Assembly (NCBI GenBank): GCA_027858355.1
Contig: JAQICW010000207.1
Coordinates: 1 to 10,727, forward strand
Length of the DNA: 10,727 nt
From: Desulfobacula sp.
GTDB taxonomy: Bacteria > Desulfobacterota > Desulfobacteria > Desulfobacterales > Desulfobacteraceae
Reading direction: 5' to 3'
Under the pieces are notes generated by a model that saw only the letters and a program-made list of their open reading frames with translations, did no database searches and had not been told where the DNA came from. Position numbers and translations under genes: made by a program. Shown in pieces: positions 5,750 to 10,727 of the stretch. Positions within the stretch are counted from its first letter, which is position 1. Each line of letters starts with the position of its first letter.

Positions 5750-5875
5750 CGTGAACGGTTGGGTAACGGGCAGCAAGGGTTTCCAATAAAGTTCATTGAA
5801 AGCAAATTATTTAAAATTTATTTCAACCTCTAAAAAAACGCCGCTCTTGCTGTCCGGTTCACCCTTTTGTTAGCA
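5750..5875 (-). other. attC site after the zinc-ribbon/charged-protein pair
   Basis: On the minus strand: R'' TGCTAAC (5875 to 5869), spacer AAAA, arm GGGT-G-AACCGGACAGCAAG (5864 to 5846), a middle of about 65 nt, arm CTTGCTGCCCGTTACCC (5777 to 5761), spacer AACC, R' GTTCACG (5756 to 5750). The extra G in the 5' arm is in the same place as in the site at 3180-3302, and the arms of the two sites are nearly identical. It begins 18 bp past the stop of the 90-aa gene. Length is 126 bp. Confidence 0.8.
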
Positions 5876-5893
5876 AATTCTTTAATTTAAGAT

Positions 5894-6166
5894 TTAAAAT
5901 GGGATTTCATTTTCATCTTCTTCGATATGCTCTCGATTTTCATCAGTTTCGATATACTCCCACATTTCGTTCTGATGCAACCAAATTGGGTCAGCATTTC
6001 TTAAAATAAATTCATCTACATCCATTCCATCAATCATAGGACGTCTCTTTACTCTAACTTGTTTGCCATTCATGAACACCCACTCATATTTTTTTCGGCG
6101 CTCGGCCTTTTCAGCTTTTATAGCTCGTTTTTGCGCTGTTGTGAGTTTCCTTTTAATTTTTGGCAT
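5894..6166 (-). CDS. Hypothetical charged protein (90 aa)
   Basis: It starts at ATG 6164-6166 behind AAAGGAAAG (about 6176-6184). The protein has a strongly basic N-terminal third (MPKIKRKLTTAQKRAIKAEK, then ERRKKYEW) that is probably helical, a middle with VFMNGKQVRVKRRPMIDGMDVDEF, and a strongly acidic C-terminus (YIETDENREHIEEDENEIPF). This polarity suggests nucleic-acid or partner binding by the basic part, but no known domain is visible. It lies 28 bp downstream of the zinc-ribbon gene and the two probably form one transcript and one cassette, bounded by the attC sites at 6408-6495 and 5750-5875. Confidence 0.65.
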   Translation of the reverse strand: MPKIKRKLTTAQKRAIKAEKAERRKKYEWVFMNGKQVRVKRRPMIDGMDVDEFILRNADPIWLHQNEMWEYIETDENREHIEEDENEIPF

Positions 6167-6194
6167 TTCTGAAGTTACTTTCCTTTTTAATGGT

Positions 6195-6395
6195 TTAAAT
6201 ATCCATCGTAGCTTTGGTCATTTGAGATTGGCCTAACTCCGTCAGAAAAACTTCATCAATAGTCCGAACTCCACATACTGGACACATAATTGGTTTTTCG
6301 AAATCGGGTCTAAATGTTTGCTCATTCATTTTTATTATACCGACATCAGAGTCGAATATACCTTTACATTTTTTACACTCAAAATTTATTTCCAT
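6195..6395 (-). CDS. Small zinc-ribbon protein (66 aa)
   Basis: It starts at ATG 6393-6395; a purine run (AAAGGGGAAG) abuts the start, so the ribosome site is strong but unusually close. Two pairs of cysteines, CKKC at about residues 7-10 and CPVC at about 38-41, are placed to bind one zinc ion as a zinc ribbon. Between them is SDVGIIKMNEQTFRPDFEKP. Such proteins bind nucleic acid or other proteins; nothing visible tells which. It begins 13 bp past the R' box of the attC at 6408-6495, so its promoter must lie within or upstream of that site or be very short. It is followed by the 90-aa charged protein in the same cassette. Confidence 0.65.
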   Translation of the reverse strand: MEINFECKKCKGIFDSDVGIIKMNEQTFRPDFEKPIMCPVCGVRTIDEVFLTELGQSQMTKATMDI

Positions 6396-6407
6396 GCTTC
6401 CCCTTTG

Positions 6408-6495
6408 TATTAACGTTAAGTTAAGCGGAAAAAAGAAGGCAAAAAAATAATCAAACCCAACCCGTTGATTTTGCCGCTTGAACTTTTTGTTACAT
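6408..6495 (-). other. attC site with classic GTTCAAGC-type arm
   Basis: On the minus strand: R'' ATGTAAC (6495 to 6489), spacer AAAA, arm AGTT-C-AAGCGG-C-AAAA (6484 to 6469), a middle of about 40 nt, arm TTTTTTCCGCTTAACT (ending 6419), spacer TAAC, R' GTTAATA (6414 to 6408). The extra C after AGTT matches the extrahelical base of well-known resistance-cassette attC sites (GTT-C-AAGC). Length is 88 bp. The stop codon of the upstream 46-codon gene lies inside the R'' box. Its arm sequence differs from the other sites although the structure is the same, which is typical of attC. Confidence 0.8.
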
Positions 6496-6629
6496 TAACC
6501 GGGTTACGACCACATCATTATCCCCTTGGGTAAAAGTAGAAGAAACTCCGAGTTTGTTTTTATATTCAAGGATAACTTCAGTCCTTTTTTTGGGGAAAAA
6601 ATAATTCGGGATCCTTGTATGGTTGTCAT
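6490..6629 (-). pseudogene. Small cassette gene (46 codons) with a frameshift at an A7 run
   Basis: ATG at 6627-6629 follows a good ribosome site (GGAAGG, 6637-6642). The frame reads MTTIQGSRIIFSPKK, reaches a run of seven A (minus strand; 6585-6591) and then continues into a poor frame. In the -1 frame the sequence reads RTEVILEYKNKLGVSSTF, then TQGDNDVVVTRLM, and ends in TAA at 6490-6492 inside the attC R'' box. One more A would give an intact 46-aa protein. The in-frame heptamer A-AAA-AAA is also a possible -1 slippery site. The family is unknown. Confidence 0.5.
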
Positions 6630-6752
6630 TCTATTGCCTTCCGATCTGAATTTGTTCGCAAAACCGTGATGAGTTTTTCATTTGAGGACACCTATCCCTG
6701 CAATTTTCATTATAAAAACAGATATCTGTAAATCCATTCAAAGTAAACTCTT
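6630..6752. other. Leader between the IS91-type transposase and the 46-codon gene
   Basis: Contains the ribosome site of the small gene and a perfect 12-bp palindrome ACAGATATCTGT (6718-6729). The 3' boundary of the IS91-type element should lie here. No cassette R' box that clearly matches ATGTAAC was found, so this cassette's 5' end may be lost. Confidence 0.4.
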
Positions 6753-8006
6753 TTAAGAAGAATTTTCTAATTCTGGTTCCTGGTCCACAACAGGATCTGA
6801 CAAGGCATCCATAACAACAGTCCCATACCCGTCAATTACAAGCAGGGTCATCATGGTGCCCTTTTGGCAAGCCGGACAGGTCATACCCTTTTCAGTATCA
6901 GACACATTGCAAGTCTCATCTTTTTGCTTGCCGGACAAGGCATGACGGATGGTTTCAATATTAGATTTTGCCTTTCCATTGGCCAGGAATCCGTAATACC
7001 GGATACGATGAAAGTGCTTTGGCAGCACATGGTACAAAAACCGTTCAATGAACGTCATGACCGGCAGGGATGTTGTCTCCCACTTGGAGTTCTTCCGGGT
7101 ATTCTTGAACCAGAATTCGATAGTACCGTCTTCCATGGAGATGATCCGGTTGTTACCGATGGCGGTGCAGTGGGTGTATCGACCAATATATTTGACCACT
7201 TCTTCAGGGTCTGAAAAAGGCGGTTTGGAAAAGACCACCCATTCTTTCGGGACTTCATGGTACAGCCACTGCTTGAACGTGTTGGAATCTGAAAGAAAGT
7301 TTAAATTCCCCGGAAACTTTAACAACCCCTTGTCATAGGCCTTTTGGATGCTTTCTAAAAACTTGGCCCGAAACACGGGTGACAGTGCCAGGACCGGGAA
7401 AAGGAATGACCTGTCGTATTTGGGTGTTACCCATTGTCCGGCACTATTGATACCTCCGGCAGTTACAATAAAGTGTACATGGGGGTGGGGCCAGAGTTTG
7501 CCGCCCCAGGTATGGAGGATGCCATAAAATCCGATGGTTGCTCCCAGGCGTTTGGCATCATTCCCAAAGCCCAGAAGAGTCTGGGAGGCATTCTCAAACA
7601 ACAGGTCATACATGACTTTTCTGTTATATTGGCACAGGGGATTGAACACATGAGGCAGGGTAAAAACACAATGATGATAAGATACCGGCAACAGCTCGCT
7701 GATCCTTGCCTCAACCCATCTGTGCCGGGCAATATTATTGCATCCCGGACAATGGCGGTTCCTACAGGAATTATATCCTTTTTCCAGGTGACCGCAGGTG
7801 TCGCAGATCGTCCAGTGGGTGCCGAACTCTCCGCACCGGCAGTGTTCAATGTCGTACATGACCTTGTACTGCCTGGGGTGCAGACCGTGTTCCGATCTGA
7901 ACTGATCGCCGTATTTCCTGAAGATGTCACCAATACAAGGGCTTGATTCCGGCTTGTCAGGGAGCTGTGAATGGCAGCCTTGTGTCTTTATCATTTTATT
8001 GATCAC
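6753..8006 (-). CDS. IS91 family HUH transposase
   Basis: This 417-aa rolling-circle transposase starts at GTG 8004-8006, or at ATG 7992-7994 four codons later; no strong ribosome site separates them. Residues 56-89 hold a cysteine-rich zinc-binding block (CRCG, CDTCG, CRNRHCPGC). The metal-binding HUH motif is in HPHVH (174-178), and two tyrosines in YIGRY (273 and 277) are the likely DNA-cleaving residues. A late CPAC (377-380) pairs with no second motif that I can see. The gene looks complete. Elements of this family lack inverted repeats, move by single-strand rolling-circle replication and can carry neighbouring DNA. It sits immediately upstream of the first visible cassette, in the same direction. 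I could not fix the two element ends (oriIS and terIS). Confidence 0.92.
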   Translation of the reverse strand: MINKMIKTQGCHSQLPDKPESSPCIGDIFRKYGDQFRSEHGLHPRQYKVMYDIEHCRCGEFGTHWTICDTCGHLEKGYNSCRNRHCPGCNNIARHRWVEARISELLPVSYHHCVFTLPHVFNPLCQYNRKVMYDLLFENASQTLLGFGNDAKRLGATIGFYGILHTWGGKLWPHPHVHFIVTAGGINSAGQWVTPKYDRSFLFPVLALSPVFRAKFLESIQKAYDKGLLKFPGNLNFLSDSNTFKQWLYHEVPKEWVVFSKPPFSDPEEVVKYIGRYTHCTAIGNNRIISMEDGTIEFWFKNTRKNSKWETTSLPVMTFIERFLYHVLPKHFHRIRYYGFLANGKAKSNIETIRHALSGKQKDETCNVSDTEKGMTCPACQKGTMMTLLVIDGYGTVVMDALSDPVVDQEPELENSS

Positions 8007-8049
8007 TTGAAAATGTACTTTTTAAAACCCTTAATAGAGCCAAAGCCCA

Positions 8050-8167
8050 GGAGATAAGGGAGGGGGAGGCCCATTGCAAGATTTATGACAGGCGTGGCAT
8101 TTGCGCTTTTTGCAAATGACATGACTGGCGTATAATCTTGCTGGAAGGCCTCCCCCTCCCGTTCTCC
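8050..8167. repeat. Large 118-bp imperfect palindrome
   Basis: GGGAGGGGGAGGCC (8058-8071) is exactly complementary to 8147-8160. The pairing extends outward through GGAGA/TCTCC (8050-8054, 8163-8167) and inward through GCAAGATT/AATCTTGC and CATTTGC/GCAAATG around a T-rich loop. It lies between the IS91-type gene and hipA. It could be the end of the IS91-type element, a small palindromic mobile element, or a strong transcription barrier. It is not a classic terminator because no T run follows on either strand. Confidence 0.8.
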
Positions 8168-8276
8168 GGTAAAACAACCTAAGACCTTTGGGGAACCTGT
8201 GTTTTTATAGCCTTTAGAGGTTGGCTCTGCATTTGAAACTGCTTGTCTGCCGCCAGGCTTAATGTAACACCAAAAT

Positions 8277-8294
8277 AACCGGTCACACCCGGTT
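8277..8294 (-). terminator. Possible terminator after hipA
   Basis: AACCGG and CCGGTT pair around a 6-nt loop 20 bp past the hipA stop, followed on the minus strand by ATTTTGG. The T tract is short, so termination is plausible but weak. Confidence 0.35.
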
Positions 8295-8313
8295 CATTTT
8301 TTTGTTGAGATTT

Positions 8314-9564
8314 TTAAGTTGGTTTTTTTAACGAAAAGGCCTTTAACTTTTCTTTCGAAGAATTTTTAATCACATCATTAATTTCGTATAGGACAGGACT
8401 TTCTCCATATAAGTCAAAAAACTCTTCGGTTGTGTTTTTTGCCTCTCTTGCAATTTTGTCAGCCATCGTCATGATGGTGTCTTTGACAACTTTGTATTTT
8501 ATTGAAGTATCTTTGGAAAACCGTTCAAAATGTTTGGGTTCAAGAAACTGGAAATGTCTTCCCCCACCTATTTTCATGGCCATTTTTTTTGCATAGGGGT
8601 ACACATATGTGGATAATAAATCATAGAAAGGTGCCAGTATTGTCCCGTTTTCCCCATGGATGAATGAAATATTCTTTGCGTGAGCATCGGAATTACCGAT
8701 TAAGCCGTTGAAAATTATTAGCTGCAAAAACCGTTTAGTATCTTTGACTTGAAAAGCACTTTCATTTTTGATGAGTGAAAAACACATACCCAGTGTTGGG
8801 GAGTATTTTAACTGGGCATTTACATTTAATGCCTGGCAAAAGTCTTCTTGTATCAGTCTGATGATCTGTCCGTTTTCTATTTTTCTGTCGTATCGGTCAA
8901 TTAGATATAGAGGTATTTCATTAATTTTAAAAATTTTAACATCAGGTACGGTCAGCCCCATTCTTCTGGCCAGCATCATGCAGAAAGTTTCGTTCTCAAC
9001 CGTTCCATGGAGATCTTTTATCGGAGTTTTTAAAATATGGGAAGAAGGTGCGCCGTTCATTGAAATCCGAATTTTATTATTTTTAAGTGAAACAGGAAGT
9101 TTTTCCTGGGCACCAGCAAGAGAAAGTCTGATACCAGCTTCATCTGCCATAAACGGATTCTCAGGCAGCTCATTTATTATTTTTAATAAATGAGCGTTAC
9201 TAAGGGTGTCGTATGAATACATTTCGGGTTTTTGTGGCCAGGCACCATCTTCAAGTAAAGATACAGCACCCGCACAATCTCCGCCAATAGCCCTTAATAA
9301 TTCAAACTGATTGCTGACGGGAATCTGAAGTTTTCTGGAAAGGACATCCAGAATCTTGCCTTCGGGCAGCAGATTGGTAAAATACGAATATGAATCATCA
9401 TTTAAATATGGAGTTTCTCGCAAAGGCAGGGAAACAGACAAGCGATAGCTATCCTTTGAATTGATCCAGTTTTTATCATACTGGAAACAAAACCTGCGCT
9501 GGTTATCCAACCATAGCTCACCTGCCTTAAGTTGATTAACAAAAACGCTGAGCTTACTCTTCAC
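8314..9564 (-). CDS. hipA: HipA-type serine/threonine kinase toxin
   Basis: HipA kinases phosphorylate a cytosolic target (glutamyl-tRNA synthetase for E. coli HipA), halting translation until the antitoxin neutralises them. The reading frame opens at TTG 9579 (421 codons), but GTG at 9562-9564 is the better start because GAGGAG lies 7 nt upstream and the TTG falls inside that site. Motifs (counted from the TTG): LPEG 71-74, GGDCAGAVS 99-107, nucleotide-loop SLAGAQEKLPV 153-163, the Lys-containing HILKTP 181-186, IDRYDR 227-232, QEDF 244-247, catalytic loop NGLIGNSDAHAKN 291-303, and metal-binding APFYDLL 316-322. All key residues are present and length is normal, so it should be active. It overlaps the antitoxin gene by 11 bp, which implies translational coupling. 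Confidence 0.92.
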   Translation of the reverse strand: MKSKLSVFVNQLKAGELWLDNQRRFCFQYDKNWINSKDSYRLSVSLPLRETPYLNDDSYSYFTNLLPEGKILDVLSRKLQIPVSNQFELLRAIGGDCAGAVSLLEDGAWPQKPEMYSYDTLSNAHLLKIINELPENPFMADEAGIRLSLAGAQEKLPVSLKNNKIRISMNGAPSSHILKTPIKDLHGTVENETFCMMLARRMGLTVPDVKIFKINEIPLYLIDRYDRKIENGQIIRLIQEDFCQALNVNAQLKYSPTLGMCFSLIKNESAFQVKDTKRFLQLIIFNGLIGNSDAHAKNISFIHGENGTILAPFYDLLSTYVYPYAKKMAMKIGGGRHFQFLEPKHFERFSKDTSIKYKVVKDTIMTMADKIAREAKNTTEEFFDLYGESPVLYEINDVIKNSSKEKLKAFSLKKPT

Positions 9565-9802
9565 CCATGTGCTCCTCAATATATCGGATTAGTTTGTGGT
9601 TTGCCTTTGGAACAGCAAATACTTTTAATCCTAGACCTTTCAATACGTGCAAGGCTTTTTCCAACTGGATAGTCGGTTTCCCGTTTTCGAGATCTGACAG
9701 GAAACGGGTGCCAACATTTAGATATCCGGCCGCTTCTGACTGGGTTAAGCCCTGATCCTTCCGTAATTTTTTGACAAGTTTGCCAATTGTTTTTGTGTTC
9801 AT
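9554..9802 (-). CDS. hipB: HipB-type antitoxin, helix-turn-helix repressor
   Basis: This 82-aa protein (from ATG 9800-9802) has an Xre-type helix-turn-helix: IGKLVKKLRKDQGLTQSEAA, then LNVGTRFLSDLENGK, at about residues 5-41. It should bind the HipA toxin and repress its own operon. The frame extends up to GTG at 9883, but that start would lie inside the upstream palindrome and adds an unlike segment; ATG 9802 has GGAA at a fair distance and matches the family's usual length and beginning (MNTKTIGKLVK). It is the first gene of the pair and overlaps hipA by 11 bp. The C-terminus ends IRYIEEHMGEE. Confidence 0.88.
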   Translation of the reverse strand: MNTKTIGKLVKKLRKDQGLTQSEAAGYLNVGTRFLSDLENGKPTIQLEKALHVLKGLGLKVFAVPKANHKLIRYIEEHMGEE

Positions 9803-9874
9803 AATTTCCAGCTTGTTTAAATTTAATCCCGATCGGGAATATAGAATGTTTTTTTCTGAAGAACAAGGAAAATA

Positions 9875-9937
9875 TTCCCTCACGGTAATATTTCTTGATT
9901 AAAATAGATATTATCGAAAAATATTACTGTAAGGGAA
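9875..9937 (-). promoter_or_regulatory. Long palindrome over the hipBA promoter region
   Basis: TTCCCTCACGGTAATATTT (9875-9893) matches the reverse complement of 9919-9937 at 17 of 19 positions, and weaker pairing continues inward almost to the centre. It lies 73-135 nt upstream of the hipB start. HipB-type repressors bind paired palindromic operators, so this is the likely operator with the promoter within it. I cannot assign -35 and -10 boxes with confidence. Confidence 0.55.
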
Positions 9938-9938
9938 C

Positions 9939-10129
9939 GATGTGAGTTGTCCAGTCAACAAGTCTGTAGAATAAGTACTTTTTGAAAAGTAGTTATCCCA
10001 TTATTCGTGTACTTTTTCCAACATTTTGTTTTGATTTGGTTTTTGGGTTGGTGAATCTGTTATATACTGTCAAATCTTTCCTATATGGCGTTCATTACCC
10101 CATACACCCAGGGGGATACCCCCTTTATT
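9939..10129. other. Intergenic stretch between hipBA and the IS1182 remnant
   Basis: No ORF. It has small palindromes (ACTTTTTGAAAAGT near 9978; GGGGG-ATA-CCCCC near 10111-10123) and TGTACTTTTT at 10008-10017, which recurs at 8014-8023 on the far side of hipBA. That 10-bp repeat could be chance. Confidence 0.4.
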
Positions 10130-10648
10130 TTATGTAACCGCCACCGATCCAAACCGATGTATCTTTCTTAAATTATGCAAAGTACAAAACAGCATCCATT
10201 GACTGTTTACTTTTAATTTTCCCTGAGGCTGAATCTGTCCAATCTCAGAGTATGCCGGATATTTCCAAAAACAGGTTCCACCGTTCCGAGTCGTTTCGAA
10301 TAAATCTGCCTGCCTGCTGGGGAATCTATTTTTTGCTTCATCTTCTCCATTGCATTTTCCGGTAGCTTTTTAAGTCCATGGAAATAGGCGACAGATCTTT
10401 TAGGTGATGTATCCGGGTATCGAAGGCATTTAGCTCTGAGCTTGCAAGGTCCGCATGCTGATTTGGGCGCTTTAAACCGGGGCACCGGTTTTATCATTAT
10501 TATATCGTTTGTCGAAAACACTTAGGTCAATTTCATTATCGATCAGATGGTTGATGGAATATTCAAAAGTTCCTGGTAATATTTGTTTGTCGAAAAAGAC
10601 TGGAAGGAAAACACCTTGATCGTATGAATAATCTTTGTATTTTGCCAT
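10130..10648 (-). pseudogene. IS1182-type transposase remnant, internally deleted and frameshifted
   Basis: The N-terminus starts at ATG 10646-10648: MAKYKDYSYDQGVFLPVFFD, continuing to NDKTGAP, the typical opening of IS1182-type DDE transposases. It is then joined near 10480-10490, out of frame, to the C-terminal part: FKAPKSACGPCKLRAKCLRY and, later, KRLGTVEPVFGNIRHTLRLD, then RFSLR. The catalytic middle, about 300 residues in a full-length member, is missing. Near 10225, after RFSLR, the frame breaks; in the next frame the expected ending reads GKLKVNSQWMLFCTLHNLRK and stops at TAA 10130-10132. The element is therefore dead in at least three ways. Its terminal inverted repeats were not identified. 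Confidence 0.8.
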
Positions 10649-10699
10649 TTGATTTTTACTCTTTTAAAGGTCTGCGGTTTTGCTTTCTTTTTGAAGTGA

Positions 10700-10708
10700 A
10701 TTATAGCA
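10700..10708 (-). promoter_or_regulatory. Extended -10 promoter element before the IS1182 remnant
   Basis: On the minus strand TGCTATAAT is a perfect extended -10 box, about 50 nt upstream of the transposase ATG. The -35 region would fall at the window edge and is not clear. Confidence 0.35.
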
Positions 10709-10727
10709 CAAAATGACAAAAATCTCC

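Noticed and set aside
6654..6657. GTTC as the IS91 target next to its oriIS end
   Set aside because: Four bases are too little evidence without a second copy to show where the element stops.
7434..7946. Plus-strand ORF of 170 codons and the other frames inside 6753-8006
   Set aside because: They are shadows of the IS91-type transposase, whose motifs are complete in the other strand.
8014..10017. TGTACTTTTT at 8014-8023 and 10008-10017 as direct repeats bounding hipBA
   Set aside because: Ten AT-rich bases two kilobases apart can arise by chance, and no other boundary signal supports it.

Overview
The window is AT-rich accessory DNA in which every supportable protein gene lies on the minus strand. 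I could not run a search. The look of the genes and the IS91-like and IS1182-like transposases suggest a Gram-negative environmental bacterium, possibly a Desulfobacterota sulfate reducer; that placement is inference only.

The main structure, from about 6500 down to the left end, is a run of integron-type gene cassettes without an integron integrase (a cluster of attC sites). Five attC-like sites are visible: 6408-6495, 5750-5875, 3180-3302, 2695-2821 and 938-1041. Read on the minus strand, four of them share one layout: a 7-base box ending AAC, a 4-nt spacer, a stem with one extra unpaired base in the 5' arm, a variable middle, the complementary arm, a 4-nt spacer and a box starting GTT. The fifth (938-1041) has perfectly complementary boxes but a slightly different spacer. 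In several cassettes the first bases complement the R'' box at the cassette's own far end, as expected if each was once a circle. Read right to left the cargo is: a 46-codon gene with a homopolymer frameshift; a zinc-ribbon protein plus a charged 90-aa protein; a self-inhibited Fic protein with a palindromic operator; a protein with a helix-hairpin-helix-like segment; a cassette with no credible gene but two unusual bipartite palindromes; a HEPN/MltR-like protein; an EcsC-like membrane protein; a 140-codon gene with an in-frame amber codon; and a short ORF followed by a membrane protein running off the left edge. The cargo resembles toxin or defence genes. A roughly 225-bp element bounded by inverted repeats seems to have split the attC after the HEPN-like gene.

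To the right of the array is an IS91-type HUH transposase (6753-8006), a 118-bp hairpin (8050-8167), a hipBA toxin-antitoxin operon (8314-9802) with a long palindrome over its promoter region, and an IS1182-type transposase remnant (10130-10648) with a large internal deletion and a frameshift. The IS91 copy sits just upstream of the first visible cassette and may have removed that cassette's leader. No tRNA, rRNA or CRISPR array was seen.
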